Assembly: GCF_003425685.1 (NCBI RefSeq)
Contig: NZ_QJKM01000002.1
Location: 372,001-436,000 of the forward strand
Direction: 5' to 3'
Source of the DNA: Rhizobium terrae
GTDB lineage: Bacteria > Pseudomonadota > Alphaproteobacteria > Rhizobiales > Rhizobiaceae
DNA length: 64,000 nucleotides
The notes below the pieces were generated by a model, which was given only the letters and a program-made list of their open reading frames with translations, searched no databases and had not been told where the DNA came from. A program made the translations under genes and the position numbers. Below, piece by piece: positions 53,100 through 64,000 of the stretch; within the stretch, counting starts at the first letter, position 1; each line of letters starts with the position of its first letter.

Positions 53100-53400
53100 T
53101 CCATGCAGCCGAAGCCGCATTGCGTGCGGCTTCCCTGGTGAATCAATCACAGGATGCATTCATCGTCAAAAGAAAGGCAGCCGAAGCTGCCTTTGAAGTT
53201 TAATGCTGTCCAACGAGGGTCGGGTGGAGACATCATGTCTATGGAAGCCCGCGGATACGTGACTTTCATACACGAGATGAAACCATGTTGCTCCACTTTT
53301 GACCAACTCGACTTAATAACGCGTTAACGCCGTCCAATTTCCGGAATTTATTCCGGCGATGTATCGTTGCGAAACAGAATGGCCGCGGAAAACCGGCCTT
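53100..53400. other. Intergenic region with two hairpins
   Basis: No gene. Contains GAAGCCGCA/TGCGGCTTC (53111-53133) directly after the kinase stop and AAAGGCAG/CTGCCTTT (53173-53194), the second followed by GAAGTTT; either could end the kinase transcript. The remaining ~200 bp show nothing notable. Confidence 0.55.
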
Positions 53401-55353
<1,953 letters not shown>

Positions 55354-55542
55354 TGTCATTCCTCCCACCCGGGGACCCCGCATGAACCGGAAAACAGGGT
55401 CCCGTCCTATGCCCATCAGCGCCCGTTTTTCCGGGCTGAGCGTACCGGCCTGTATATCATGTTGCATTGCGCAAGAAAGGGGACAACAAGAGGACGTTTC
55501 ACTGATTTGCCTCGGCCCGCCAATTCCTATATTCGCGTGGTT

Positions 55543-57423
55543 ATGGTGACCAGCGGGATCGGAAAACTACGGGAAAAACTGAGCCGTCCCCTGAGGCCTC
55601 TCTGGGGGTGGCACTCGCGCCGTCTGCTGATCGGCGGACTGGCCGCGCTCTGCCTGTTCGTCCTCTATCAGGTCATCGCGCCCTTCCTCATTTCCTCCAC
55701 CGTGGTGCGTGAAAGCATGGAGCGTGCCGTCGCCGAATGGACGGGCCACGATGTGAGCATCGAAGGGGCGCCCGATATCCGATTCTGGCCGGAACCGCGC
55801 ATCACGCTCCGCGACATCACGATCCGCAAGCAATCGGAAGGAACCGAGCGGCTGCTCGGCCGCGTTTCCCGGCTTTCCGCCTCTTTCGATCTGTTCGAGG
55901 CGGTGATCGGGCAGCCGGAATTCAAGGATTTTCGCCTGACCGATCCGGAGATCTACTTTCTCAGGGAAGCCGACGGTCGCCTGAGTTGGGCCAATGACGG
56001 ACGGCTCAGCCGCGCCGTCAAGGATGTCCGGCCGGAAGCCAATGGCCAATCCCTGTCCGTCGAGGACGAAGCCCCGATTGGAAACGTGAGCATTTCCAAC
56101 GGCGCGTTCGAGATCAATGATGCCGCAAGCGGCCACGTGACGCGTTTTTCAGCGATCAACGGTACGCTCGACTGGCCCTGGCTTTCCCGCGGCCTCGGCA
56201 TGAAGGCAGAAGCGCTGCTCAACGGCCGCAAGGTGGTATTCGACGTCGGTTCGACACAGCCCCTGCTGCTGCTTTCCGGCAGGAGCGGCAATCTTTCAGG
56301 GTCGGTCGCTTCCGACCTCTTCATCGGCCGGTTCAGCGGCGTCGCCAATTTTGCTGCGCATGCCTTCCTCTCCGGCGATGCGGAACTCTCGGTTCCCGAT
56401 CTTTCCGCCGCAATCACCTGGTCCGGCATCAGCTTCTCCGGCGCCGAACGGCTGAAAAGCCTTTCGCTTGCCGCCCGCCTCGTGACCAATGAGAATGCGT
56501 TGCGCTTCGAAAACCTGTCGCTCGGCCTCGACAATGCCAAGGCGACCGGCATTCTCGATCTCCTGCTGCCGCCGGGCCGGCTGCCGCGGCTGACCGGCAC
56601 GCTCGCCTTCGATCAGGTGGATTTCTCCGCCTTGCTGGCCGCCGTGGCGCCGCGCGCCGCCGGAGACCCGCCTCGGAAGCTGCGGGCAGGACTGGAACTC
56701 GACCTCAGGCTTTCCGCTCAACAGGCCATGCTTGGTCCGTTCCAGCTTTCGGAAGCGGCGGTCAGCGTGATGAATGTCGGAGACCAGTCGCGGGTCGATA
56801 TCCTCGACAGCGATTTCGAAACCGGGCGGCTGACGGGGCGGATCGCCACGACCAAGAACGGCAGCGGCGGCGCCGGGATCGCATTTCGCCTTGCCGTGCA
56901 GGACGCCGATTTCGGCACGATCTTCAAGCATCTCGCCTTGGCGGGGCCGTTGCCGCTTGCGCGCGGGTCACTCGATCTGTCCCTCGATATCGACCGGCCG
57001 TTGACGACCCCGGCATGGCGGGATGCGAAGGGGACGATCCATTTCCGGACGGGGCAAGGCACGCTCTCCGGCGTCGATCTTGCCGGCATCCGCCGGCTTG
57101 CCGGAACACGCCCCTATTTTACGCTCGGCGAAGCGGGCGGCAACGACCTGCCTTTCGACAGCATCGACATATCGGCCCATCTCGCCAACGGATCGGCCGA
57201 CATTCGCGAGGGCAGGATGGTCACGCCTGGCGAAACGCTCTCGCTTTCCGGCGTCGTTCCCTATGCCAACAACAGCATGGCACTTTCGGCCAGCATCCAG
57301 CCCAAGGTCCAGGATGCTGCCAAGGGGGGATCGGCAGCGCCCCTGATCGTCTTCGTCGGCGGATCATGGCCCGACCCCGTCATCTGGCCGGTTTCGCAAA
57401 CCCCGCCGGACACCTTACAATAA
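55543..57423 (+). CDS. AsmA-family membrane-anchored protein
   Basis: AsmA-like protein of 626 aa from ATG 55543 ([13 protein letters not shown]); no strong ribosome-binding site separates it from GTG 55537. One N-terminal membrane helix ([23 protein letters not shown]) is followed by the AsmA N-terminal signature [40 protein letters not shown] and a long periplasmic beta-rich region. The C-terminal AsmA-like part is [44 protein letters not shown]...[35 protein letters not shown]. Related to TamB/YhdP-type proteins proposed to bridge membranes for lipid transfer. A small membrane-protein gene follows 28 bp downstream. Confidence 0.85.
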   Translation: MVTSGIGKLREKLSRPLRPLWGWHSRRLLIGGLAALCLFVLYQVIAPFLISSTVVRESMERAVAEWTGHDVSIEGAPDIRFWPEPRITLRDITIRKQSEGTERLLGRVSRLSASFDLFEAVIGQPEFKDFRLTDPEIYFLREADGRLSWANDGRLSRAVKDVRPEANGQSLSVEDEAPIGNVSISNGAFEINDAASGHVTRFSAINGTLDWPWLSRGLGMKAEALLNGRKVVFDVGSTQPLLLLSGRSGNLSGSVASDLFIGRFSGVANFAAHAFLSGDAELSVPDLSAAITWSGISFSGAERLKSLSLAARLVTNENALRFENLSLGLDNAKATGILDLLLPPGRLPRLTGTLAFDQVDFSALLAAVAPRAAGDPPRKLRAGLELDLRLSAQQAMLGPFQLSEAAVSVMNVGDQSRVDILDSDFETGRLTGRIATTKNGSGGAGIAFRLAVQDADFGTIFKHLALAGPLPLARGSLDLSLDIDRPLTTPAWRDAKGTIHFRTGQGTLSGVDLAGIRRLAGTRPYFTLGEAGGNDLPFDSIDISAHLANGSADIREGRMVTPGETLSLSGVVPYANNSMALSASIQPKVQDAAKGGSAAPLIVFVGGSWPDPVIWPVSQTPPDTLQ

Positions 57424-57451
57424 AGCCGAATCAACGGGGTGGGGACCTTCG

Positions 57452-57700
57452 GTGCTGCGGTTCATAGTGGGTCTGTTCAAGGTGCTGCTCGCCTGCCTGC
57501 TGATGGGGGCGGTACTGACCTTCTTCGGCATCACCACGCCCGTCCTGCTTTCGGTCTTCCGCCTGACGCCCGAGGACGTGCGGATCGGGCTCGAGCGCGC
57601 CTATATCTGGTCGCTGCCCCGCATCCTGCTTGGAGCGGTCATCGTGCTACCGGCATGGCTGTTCATCTACATCTTCATCCCGCCCCGCGGCGGCGAGTAA
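57452..57700 (+). CDS. Small two-helix membrane protein (DUF6460-like)
   Basis: Protein of 82 aa from GTG 57452 with GGGGTGGGGACC upstream. Two hydrophobic helices: FIVGLFKVLLACLLMGAVLTFFGI and ILLGAVIVLPAWLFIYIFIPP, joined by a polar loop with PEDVRIGLERAYIWSLPR. Ends in RGGE. It resembles what I recall as DUF6460, a Rhizobiales family of unknown function. It starts 28 bp after the AsmA-like stop on the same strand, so the two are likely co-transcribed. It converges with potI (4 bp between stops). Confidence 0.7.
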   Translation: MLRFIVGLFKVLLACLLMGAVLTFFGITTPVLLSVFRLTPEDVRIGLERAYIWSLPRILLGAVIVLPAWLFIYIFIPPRGGE

Positions 57701-57704
57701 GCTC

Positions 57705-58523
57705 TCAGGTCGTGCCGCGCGCCGCGACGTGCTCGTCGCGGATACGGCGGATTTCCGCCCGCTTTGTCCCGATTGAAGCGATGATGACGCCGATCGTCAC
57801 GAGCCCGATCAGGATGGTGCAGATCGCATTGATCTCCGGTGTCACGCCGAGCCGCACCTGGCTGTAGATCTTGATCGGCAGCGTGGTCGCGCCGGGGCCG
57901 GTGTTGAAGCTGGCGATCACGAGATCGTCGAGCGACAGCGTGAAGGCGAGCATCCAGCCGGCGATGACGGCCGGGAAGATCAGCGGCAGGGTGATCTTGA
58001 AGAAGGTCTTTACCGGCGGGCAGCCGAGATCGAGCGCCGCTTCCTCAAGGCTCCGGTCGAAGGTGAGCAGCCGCGACTGCACGACGATCGCCACGTAACA
58101 CATGGTGAAGGTCGTGTGCGCGATGATCACCGTCCAGAAGCCACGGTCGATACCCATGGCCACGAAAAGGAGCAGCATGGAAAGGCCGGTGATCACCTCC
58201 GGCATGACGAGCGGCGCATAGATCATGCCGGAAAACAGCATCCGGCCGGGGAACTTCTGGAAACGCACCAGCGAAAGGGCGGCGAGCGTACCGAGCACTG
58301 TGCCGGTCGTGGCGCTGATGACACCAACGCGGGCCGTCACCCAGGCGGCATCCATCAGCCCCGCGTTGGACCACATGGTACGGTACCATTGCAGCGAAAA
58401 GCCGCCCCAGACGGTGACCAGCCTGGAGGCGTTGAAGGAATAGACCACCAGGATGACGATCGGGATGTAGAGGAAGGCGAAACCGAGCGTCAGGATGGTG
58501 GCATCGAACTTGGGCGACTTCAT
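57705..58523 (-). CDS. potI: Putrescine ABC transporter permease PotI
   Basis: Inner-membrane permease of 272 aa with six transmembrane segments of the binding-protein-dependent type. The conserved cytoplasmic EAA loop is EEAALDLGCPPVKTFFKITLPLIFPAVIAG. Together with potH it forms the channel of the PotFGHI polyamine importer. The order on this strand is potF-potG-potH-potI; potI begins 1 bp after the potH stop. N-terminus SPKFDATILTLGFAFLYIPIVILVVYSFNASRLV is typical for the PotC/PotI subgroup. Last gene of the operon; it ends 4 bp from the convergent small membrane-protein gene. Confidence 0.92.
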   Translation of the reverse strand: MKSPKFDATILTLGFAFLYIPIVILVVYSFNASRLVTVWGGFSLQWYRTMWSNAGLMDAAWVTARVGVISATTGTVLGTLAALSLVRFQKFPGRMLFSGMIYAPLVMPEVITGLSMLLLFVAMGIDRGFWTVIIAHTTFTMCYVAIVVQSRLLTFDRSLEEAALDLGCPPVKTFFKITLPLIFPAVIAGWMLAFTLSLDDLVIASFNTGPGATTLPIKIYSQVRLGVTPEINAICTILIGLVTIGVIIASIGTKRAEIRRIRDEHVAARGTT

Positions 58524-58524
58524 C

Positions 58525-59442
58525 TTACGCCACCTTCTTCTGCTGGTTCTGGAAGATGACGATCGGAATGACGAGCGCCAGGAGCAGGATCACCGCCACG
58601 GCGGAGGCCAGCGGCCAGTCGCGGTTGCCGAAGAACTCCGTCCACAACGTCTTGCCGATCATCAGCGTGTCGGCGCCGCCGAGGAGATCCGGGATGACGA
58701 ATTCGCCGGTGATCGGGATGAAGCAGATCATCGAGCCGGCGATGACGCCCGGCAGCGAGAGCGGGAAGGTGATCTTCCAGAAGGCCTTCCACGGCGGACA
58801 GCCGAGATCGCTCGCGGCCTCAAGAAGCGTATTGTCCATCTTTTCCAGCGCCGAATAAAGCGGCAGCACCATGAAGGGCAGGTAGGAATAGACGATGCCG
58901 ATGAAGACGGCATAGTCGGTCCTGAAGATCTGAACCTGATCGTCCGGCCCCATGATGCCGATCGTCTGAAGGAACAAGGTCAGCAGGCCGTCGGGCTTTA
59001 AGATGCCGATCCAGGCGTAGACACGGATCAGGAACGAAGTCCAGAACGGCAGAATGACCAGCATGACCAGCGTCGGCCTGAGCGACGTCGGGGCTCGCGC
59101 CATGGCAAGCGCCATCGGATAACCGATCAGCAGCAGCAGGAATGTCGAGATGACGGCGATCCGGAGCGACGACAAATAGGCGTTGATGTAGAGCGGATCG
59201 TCGGTGAGGAAGAGATAGTTCTCGAAATCGAGGTTCGAGACGAAATCCCCAAGCGCGCCAAAGCCTTGGAAGAGCGGCGTATAGGGCGGCATGGCGATCG
59301 CCGTGTCGGACAGCGAAATCTTGAAGATGATCAGGAAGGGCGCCGCAAAGAACAGAAGCAGCCAGAGATAGGGCACGGCGACGACAAGCCAGCGGGCCGG
59401 ATTGGTATGAAGGCTCTTGAGGGGTTCAGAAACGTTTGCCAT
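58525..59442 (-). CDS. potH: Putrescine ABC transporter permease PotH
   Basis: Inner-membrane permease of 305 aa with six hydrophobic segments; the EAA motif is LLEAASDLGCPPWKAFWKITFPLSLPGVIAG. The N-terminus NPARWLVVAVPYLWLLLFFAAPFLIIFKISLSD is typical of the PotB/PotH subgroup, whose members have a larger periplasmic loop after TM1 (about residues 55-90). Pairs with PotI, and starts 13 bp after the potG stop. Predicted to import putrescine, on the basis of the whole operon and the PotF sequence. Confidence 0.92.
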   Translation of the reverse strand: MANVSEPLKSLHTNPARWLVVAVPYLWLLLFFAAPFLIIFKISLSDTAIAMPPYTPLFQGFGALGDFVSNLDFENYLFLTDDPLYINAYLSSLRIAVISTFLLLLIGYPMALAMARAPTSLRPTLVMLVILPFWTSFLIRVYAWIGILKPDGLLTLFLQTIGIMGPDDQVQIFRTDYAVFIGIVYSYLPFMVLPLYSALEKMDNTLLEAASDLGCPPWKAFWKITFPLSLPGVIAGSMICFIPITGEFVIPDLLGGADTLMIGKTLWTEFFGNRDWPLASAVAVILLLALVIPIVIFQNQQKKVA

Positions 59443-59455
59443 CTCTCCTCCCCCG

Positions 59456-60613
59456 CTAACGCGTCAGCACGAGGCCGGCATCGAGCGGCCAGGTGAGCCA
59501 GACCATGTCGCCGAAGGTGATCGGCCGATCGACGAGACGCGAAACATTGGCCTGCGCCGCCCGGACGATGCGGCCATCGGCCATTCGCACCAGGAAGACC
59601 GAGAAGTCGCCGAGATAGCCGATATCCCAGACTTCGCCGTAGACGGCGTTGGCGGAAGGGTCGGCCGGCTGGTCCGGCGAGATGCGGACCTTTTCCGGCC
59701 GGATCGCAAAAGCGACCTTGTCGCCGGCGACCGCCTGGCATTCCTGCTCGACGGCAACCGCCATCCCCTCGCAATCGATCCTGACCGTGCCCGGCGCCCC
59801 GAGCGCGCTTTCCGTCGCGGCGACCGTGCCTTCCAGAATGTTGATGTCGCCGATGAAATCCGCGACATAGCGGCTGTTCGGCGCCTCGTAGATCTCCGCC
59901 GGCGTCGCCACCTGCATGATGAGGCCCTTGTCCATCACCGCGATGCGATCCGAAACGGTCATCGCCTCCTCCTGGTCGTGGGTCACGATCAGGAAGGTGA
60001 GGCCAAGCTTGGTCTGGAGGTCCATCAGCTCGAACTGGGTCTCCTCGCGCAGTTTCTTGTCGAGAGCGCCGAGCGGTTCGTCGAGGAGAAGCACTTTCGG
60101 GCGCTTGGCAAGCGAGCGGGCGAGCGCGACACGCTGGCGCTGGCCGCCGGAAAGCTGGTTCGGCCTGCGCTTGGCGAACGGCTCCAGCTTGACGAGCTTC
60201 AGCATTTCCTCGACACGGGCGGCGATTTCCCCTTTCGGCAGATTGTCCTGCTCCAGGCCGAAGGCGATGTTCTTCTCCACCGTCATATGCGGGAAAAGCG
60301 CGTAGGACTGGAACATCATGTTGGTCGGGCGGCGATAGGGCGGCACGCCGGAAATATCCTTGCCCTGCAGCAGGATGCGCCCCTCTGTCGGCTCCTCGAA
60401 ACCGGCCAGCATGCGCATCAAGGTGGTCTTGCCGCAGCCGGACGGCCCGAGCAGCGAAAAGAATTCCCGCTCGTAGATGTCGAGCGTCAGGTTATCGACC
60501 GCGGTGAAGGTGCCGAAACGCTTGGTGATGTTCTCGAAGCGGATGAAGGGGACCGCCGAAGGGTCGGTCCAGGGAGAGAACTTACGCTTTACCGGTCCGA
60601 GAGATTTCGCCAT
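59456..60613 (-). CDS. potG: Polyamine ABC transporter ATP-binding protein PotG
   Basis: ATPase subunit of 385 aa from ATG 60613; the open frame upstream is not used since the family start is at MAKSLGPVKRKFSPWTDPSAVPFIRFENITKRFG. Walker A GPSGCGKTT, Q-loop FQSYALFPHM, signature LSGGQRQRVALARSLA, Walker B KVLLLDEPLGALD and switch His in LIVTHDQEEAMT are intact. The last ~130 residues form the TOBE-2 regulatory domain (FIGDINILEGTV...FAIRPEKVRISPDQP). Follows potF, separated by a strong hairpin that may favour high potF expression. Confidence 0.95.
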   Translation of the reverse strand: MAKSLGPVKRKFSPWTDPSAVPFIRFENITKRFGTFTAVDNLTLDIYEREFFSLLGPSGCGKTTLMRMLAGFEEPTEGRILLQGKDISGVPPYRRPTNMMFQSYALFPHMTVEKNIAFGLEQDNLPKGEIAARVEEMLKLVKLEPFAKRRPNQLSGGQRQRVALARSLAKRPKVLLLDEPLGALDKKLREETQFELMDLQTKLGLTFLIVTHDQEEAMTVSDRIAVMDKGLIMQVATPAEIYEAPNSRYVADFIGDINILEGTVAATESALGAPGTVRIDCEGMAVAVEQECQAVAGDKVAFAIRPEKVRISPDQPADPSANAVYGEVWDIGYLGDFSVFLVRMADGRIVRAAQANVSRLVDRPITFGDMVWLTWPLDAGLVLTR

Positions 60614-60650
60614 GCCCTGCCCCACTTTGCCCCGATACCCCAAAAGCGTT

Positions 60651-60676
60651 CGGGGCAGGTGATGCCACCTGCCCCG
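60651..60676. terminator. Stem-loop between potF and potG
   Basis: CGGGGCAGGT (60651-60660) pairs perfectly with ACCTGCCCCG (60667-60676), six-base loop. Position 3' of the binding-protein gene suggests partial termination or mRNA stabilisation, a common device to raise binding-protein levels. Confidence 0.65.
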
Positions 60677-60686
60677 TTTTATGAAT

Positions 60687-61784
60687 TCAGTTGCCGACCT
60701 TGATCTTCGTCCAGACGGAGGTGACCTCTCGCTGGACCCGGCCCTCATAGGGCGAGATGATGAAGAGCTTCTTGAGCATCTCGGCGGACGGATAGACCTG
60801 TGGGTTTTCCGCGACTTCCTTGTCCAGGAATTTTTGGGAGGCAAGGTTGCCGTTGGCATATTGGACGTAATTCGACGACTTGGCGATGACTTCGGGATTC
60901 ATCATGTAGTTGATGAATGCGTGAGCCTCGGCGACATTCTTCGCGTCCGCCGGAATCGCGAGATTATCGAACCACATATAGGTGCCTTCCTTGGGGATGA
61001 CATAGTTGATGTTGATCCCGTTGTTTGCCTCTTCGGCGCGAGCCTTGGCCTGAAGCACGTCACCCGACCAGCCGATGGTGATGCAGACATCACCCTGGGC
61101 AAGATCACTGATATAGGCGGAAGAGTTGAACGTGCGGAGATAGGGACGGATCTTGGAGTAGACCTCGCCGGCCGTCCGGATGTCGGCAATCTCTTTGCTG
61201 TCGGGATTTTTGCCGAGATAATTCAGCGCGATGGCGAAGGTTTCGTCCGAAGCGTCGAGCATGTTGATGCCGCAAGCCTTCAGTTTTTTCGCATTCTCGG
61301 GCTTGAACAGGACATCCCAGCTGTCGATCGGCACATCGCCGAGCGCGGCCTTTACTTTATCCACATTGTAGCCGATGCCGGTTGTTCCCCACATATAGTT
61401 GACCGCATACTGGTTGCCCGGATCATATTTGGAGAGCTGCCGCGTTATCTCGGGCCACATGTTGGAAAGATTGGGCAGTTTGGTCTTGTCGAGCTTCTGA
61501 AAAACGCCGGCCTGGATCTGACGCTGCAGGAAAGGGCCGGTCGGCACGACGACGTCATAACCCGAACCGCCGGTCAAAAGCTTCGTTTCCAATACACCAT
61601 TATCATCGAAGACGTCGTAGACGACCTTGATGCCGGTCTCCTTGGTGAAGTCCTCAAGCACGGATTCGTCGATATAGTCGGACCAGTTGTAGACATGGAC
61701 AACGCGTTCCTGCGCGAACGCCGCAGTCGCGCCAAAGGCCGTCGCGGCGACGGCGGCGGCAAGGCTGAGCAGATGGTTTTTCAT
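60687..61784 (-). CDS. potF: Putrescine-binding periplasmic protein PotF
   Basis: Solute-binding protein of 365 aa from ATG 61784 (GGAGAG upstream) with signal peptide MKNHLLSLAAAVAATAFGATAAFA. PotD/PotF family features: VVHVYNWSDYIDESVLEDFTKETGIKVVYDVFDDNGVLETKLLTGGSGYDVVVPTGPFL, then NYMWGTTGIGYNVDKVKAALG and the C-terminal YANGNLASQKFLDKEV. It belongs to the same operon as potG, potH and potI and delivers putrescine or a related polyamine to them. The intake pathway could feed the PuuA/PuuB-like operon elsewhere in the window. A short-chain-acyl-type regulator gene lies upstream on the same strand, 120 bp away. Confidence 0.94.
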   Translation of the reverse strand: MKNHLLSLAAAVAATAFGATAAFAQERVVHVYNWSDYIDESVLEDFTKETGIKVVYDVFDDNGVLETKLLTGGSGYDVVVPTGPFLQRQIQAGVFQKLDKTKLPNLSNMWPEITRQLSKYDPGNQYAVNYMWGTTGIGYNVDKVKAALGDVPIDSWDVLFKPENAKKLKACGINMLDASDETFAIALNYLGKNPDSKEIADIRTAGEVYSKIRPYLRTFNSSAYISDLAQGDVCITIGWSGDVLQAKARAEEANNGININYVIPKEGTYMWFDNLAIPADAKNVAEAHAFINYMMNPEVIAKSSNYVQYANGNLASQKFLDKEVAENPQVYPSAEMLKKLFIISPYEGRVQREVTSVWTKIKVGN

Positions 61785-61904
61785 GATCTCTCCTGTTCCA
61801 GTTTTTGTGCGCAGATAGCAAATCCGAGCTAAATCCCTTATCTTTTCGAGGAGAGTAGAAAGGATTGCAGTTCCCCACAAGGGGGAATGTGCGGTGCGCA
61901 ACGC

Positions 61905-63323
61905 TCACTGGAAATCGAAGGCGCTGAGGCCGGTTGCCATCTCGTCCAGCCCCAGCGGACGGGTGACCGGCGGCTCGGCGCGCGACAGGCAGCCCTGCCG
62001 CTCGCAGAGCCGGCAGGCGGTGCCCGCAAGGACGGTACCGGAGGCGCCGGGCAGCGCTTCGACATAGACCGCATCGCCGGCATTGGAGACGTCGCAGCCG
62101 AGCAGAACGGCGGTGCGGCGGACCCGTTCGCCGAAACCCGCCTGGGGACCGTCGAGCGTCCGCGACAGCGTGAGAAACGTCGCGCCGTCGGGCATCTCGA
62201 CCCGGTCGACGAGGATCTGCCCCGGCTGCGAGAAGGAGGCATGGATGCTGAGCTTGACGCATCCGCCGCCGAAACGGGCCCGGGGAAACCCCTGCGCCCC
62301 GGCCCGGCGGATGACATTGCCGGCATGGTCGAGTTCCATGAGGAAAAAGGGGAGACCCGCAGCGCCGGGGCGCGCGAGCGAGGTCAATCGGTTGGCCGCC
62401 TGTTCGAAGGACACGTCGAAGCGCGACCGCAGGACATCGAGATCGTAACGCGCGCGCTGCGCCGCAGAGAGAAAGGCGCCATAGGGCATCATCAGCGCGT
62501 GGGCGGCATAACGGGCCAATTCGAACCGGCCGATACGCTTCGCCTCGCCGGTCGAAAAGGCAAGCTCCTCCAACTCGGCGGCAATCTCCTGCCCGAGCGC
62601 CAGAAGCGCCACTTCCATCGCAAGTTCGCGCGTGCGGTCGAAGGGCGACAGCCGTGCAGAGAGGAAGAGCCGCATGGAATGCCGATCATAACGCCGGCGC
62701 AGGTTCGGCATTGCGTGCACCGGCAGCGTGCGCACGACGATGCCGTGCTCGCTCTTCGCCCAGGCCTTCAAGGCGGCGGGCAGGTCGTCCCCGGCACCGA
62801 GCCCGGCGACGAAAGCCTCCGCCGCGTCCTCGATGCGAGCGAAAAAATTCGGCCGGCGCTCCAGCTTTTCCCGCACCTCGTCGATCGGCAGGCGGGTGCC
62901 GGCAATCGAGGTCTCATGGCCCTCACGCGCTAGGAGATCGGAAAGATCGGACAGCCTCGCGGCCTGCTCCCGATAAGCGCGGTAGAGCTTGAGAAGCCCG
63001 AGCGCCGCATTGGGCGCCGCCTCCGACACCTCGATGATCTCCTGATCGCCCGGTATCTCGCCCGCCAGCAGCGGATCGGCAAAAACTTCCCGCAACCGGC
63101 CGGCCAGGCCGCCGCCTTCCCCCTGCAGCGCATCGAGATCGACCTTGTAGACGGAGGCGAGTTTCAGGAGGAGCTGGACGGTGAGCGGCCGCTGATTGCG
63201 TTCGATGAGATTGAGATAGGAAGGCGAGATGCCGAGCCCTTCGGCCATGGCCGTCTGGGTGAGCCCGAGCCCCAGCCTGACGCGTCGGACACGAGGCCCC
63301 GCAAAAATCTTTCGTTCCGTCAT
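61905..63323 (-). CDS. RamB/MccR-type transcriptional regulator (XRE, ScfR-like)
   Basis: Transcription factor of 472 aa of the short-chain-fatty-acyl-regulator family. XRE-type HTH at residues ~8-62 (GPRVRRVRLGLGLTQTAMAEGLGISPSYLNLIERNQRPLTVQLLLKLASVYKVD), then a large effector region with an ImmA/IrrE-like part (about 200-260) and a C-terminal domain that ends with a Cys-rich motif (TACRLCERQGCLSRAEPP), plausibly a metal- or acyl-CoA-sensing site. Regulators of this type control aceA/aceB in actinobacteria and propionate genes in alphaproteobacteria. It is divergent from aceA (207 bp between starts), so it very probably controls isocitrate lyase. Confidence 0.9.
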   Translation of the reverse strand: MTERKIFAGPRVRRVRLGLGLTQTAMAEGLGISPSYLNLIERNQRPLTVQLLLKLASVYKVDLDALQGEGGGLAGRLREVFADPLLAGEIPGDQEIIEVSEAAPNAALGLLKLYRAYREQAARLSDLSDLLAREGHETSIAGTRLPIDEVREKLERRPNFFARIEDAAEAFVAGLGAGDDLPAALKAWAKSEHGIVVRTLPVHAMPNLRRRYDRHSMRLFLSARLSPFDRTRELAMEVALLALGQEIAAELEELAFSTGEAKRIGRFELARYAAHALMMPYGAFLSAAQRARYDLDVLRSRFDVSFEQAANRLTSLARPGAAGLPFFLMELDHAGNVIRRAGAQGFPRARFGGGCVKLSIHASFSQPGQILVDRVEMPDGATFLTLSRTLDGPQAGFGERVRRTAVLLGCDVSNAGDAVYVEALPGASGTVLAGTACRLCERQGCLSRAEPPVTRPLGLDEMATGLSAFDFQ

Positions 63324-63397
63324 TTGTCACCGCTTTTACAAATCCGGCCGCCTTGCCGTTTTTACTACTTTGACATCTTCACAGATGCCTTTGTGAA
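63322..63397. promoter_or_regulatory. Inverted repeats in the regulator/aceA intergenic region
   Basis: ATTTGT-N10-ACAAAT (63322-63343) overlaps the regulator start codon, and TTCACA-N8-TGTGAA (63378-63397) lies ~135 bp before aceA. Both contain TTTGT(A/G)-like halves, reminiscent of RamB sites. They are plausible operators for autoregulation and for aceA control. Confidence 0.5.
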
Positions 63398-63530
63398 AGA
63401 CAAGACATCCTAACCCCTTTATACTGGCTGATTATGCGTCTTTTCTGGCAGTGCAGCATTGATTTCTGTAAATTCGGTTACATCAAAATCGCCGGACAGC
63501 AGCCGGGCATATCCATACAGGAGGATGAGC

Positions 63531-64000
63531 ATGACAGATTTTTACACATTGGTTCCAGGCGCGCAGAAGGGCCGTTTCGAGGGCATCGAACGCCCCTATT
63601 CTCCGGAGGACGTGAAGCGGCTGCGCGGTTCGGCCGACATCCGTTATTCACTGGCGGAGATGGGGGCCAACCGGCTGTGGTCGCTCCTCCACAAGGAGGA
63701 TTTCGTCAACGCGCTGGGCGCCATGACGGGCAATCAGGCGATGCAGCAGGTCCGTGCCGGGCTGAAGGCGATCTATCTGTCCGGCTGGCAGGTTGCGGCC
63801 GATGCCAATACGGCGTCCGCCATGTATCCGGACCAATCGCTCTATCCGGCCAACGCGGCTCCCGAACTTGCCCGCCGCATCAACCGCACGCTGCAGCGTG
63901 CCGACCAGATCGAGACGTCCGAAGGCAAGGGACTGTCGGTCGAGACCTGGTTCGCGCCGATCGTCGCGGATGCCGAAGCGGGCTTCGGCGGCCCGCTCAA
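63531..64000 (+). CDS. aceA: Isocitrate lyase (N-terminal part, runs off the window)
   Basis: First enzyme of the glyoxylate shunt, splitting isocitrate into succinate and glyoxylate. Only the first ~156 of an expected ~430 residues are visible. The ATG at 63531 follows GGAGGA. Family hallmarks: [38 protein letters not shown], then [66 protein letters not shown] and [15 protein letters not shown], which is the catalytic-domain start. The regulator gene diverges from it. Together with glycolate oxidase and acetoacetyl-CoA synthetase it supports growth on C2 and C4 compounds. The cytosolic enzyme is tetrameric in the family. Confidence 0.96.
   Translation, partial: MTDFYTLVPGAQKGRFEGIERPYSPEDVKRLRGSADIRYSLAEMGANRLWSLLHKEDFVNALGAMTGNQAMQQVRAGLKAIYLSGWQVAADANTASAMYPDQSLYPANAAPELARRINRTLQRADQIETSEGKGLSVETWFAPIVADAEAGFGGPL

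Overview
The window looks like chromosomal DNA of an alphaproteobacterium of the order Hyphomicrobiales, most likely family Rhizobiaceae. The evidence is gene content: a RirA-type iron regulator with its three cysteines at positions 91, 99 and 105, a solo type-2 lumazine synthase behind an FMN riboswitch, a rhizobial-type GshA, a DUF1127 gene divergent from a LysR gene, a PdhS-like histidine kinase, an LpxQ-like outer-membrane protein, and a tRNA-His without an encoded G-1. Coding sequence is GC-rich throughout. I could not fix the genus.

Layout. 1-3.6 kb: end of a HAD phosphatase gene, tag glycosylase, two exported L,D-transpeptidases, an outer-membrane beta-barrel. 3.7-7.6 kb: glcDEF glycolate oxidase operon on the minus strand. 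7.9-13.4 kb: Nudix hydrolase, PiT phosphate transporter, rsmE, gshA, a DUF937 protein. 13.5-15.7 kb: DUF1127 gene divergent from a LysR regulator, then the FMN riboswitch and ribH2. 15.7-24.2 kb: dienelactone hydrolase, small exported protein, guaB, MBL hydrolase, MFS pump, and the overlapping ppx-like/rlmE pair. 24.4-27.9 kb: tRNA-Gln followed by a decayed genomic island. 28.0-33.3 kb: exported MsrB and MsrA, Nudix, MFS, and a frameshifted diguanylate cyclase. 33.6-38.2 kb: an amino/polyamine oxidation operon with a convergent TetR gene. 38.4-49 kb: gntK, an AbrB-family permease, rirA, a DUF898/M48 pair, mmsA with a divergent LysR gene, a CelD-like acyltransferase, an XRE gene, tRNA-His, phasin. 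49.1-57.7 kb: giant PdhS-like kinase, acetoacetyl-CoA synthetase, AsmA-like protein. 57.7-61.8 kb: potFGHI polyamine importer. 61.9-64 kb: a short-chain-acyl-type regulator divergent from aceA, which runs off the window.

Functional themes are C2 and short-chain metabolism (glcDEF, aceA and its regulator, acetoacetyl-CoA synthetase, mmsA, phasin), polyamine uptake and oxidation (potFGHI, and the puuA/puuB-like operon), thiol/oxidative stress (gshA, msrA, msrB, a LysR possibly of the LsrB/VtlR type), and envelope remodelling.

The strongest unexplained structure is the 3.4-kb segment between tRNA-Gln and msrB. A 28-bp sequence covering the tRNA 3' end recurs at 27886-27913 with 24 of 28 matches. 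Between the two copies lie a frameshifted N-terminal remnant of a tyrosine recombinase, a glycosyltransferase with two frameshifts, and an intact vapBC module. I read this as the remains of a tRNA-integrated element in which the toxin-antitoxin pair has outlived the integrase. Two genes (glycosyltransferase, diguanylate cyclase) carry frameshifts that could be real mutations or sequencing errors.
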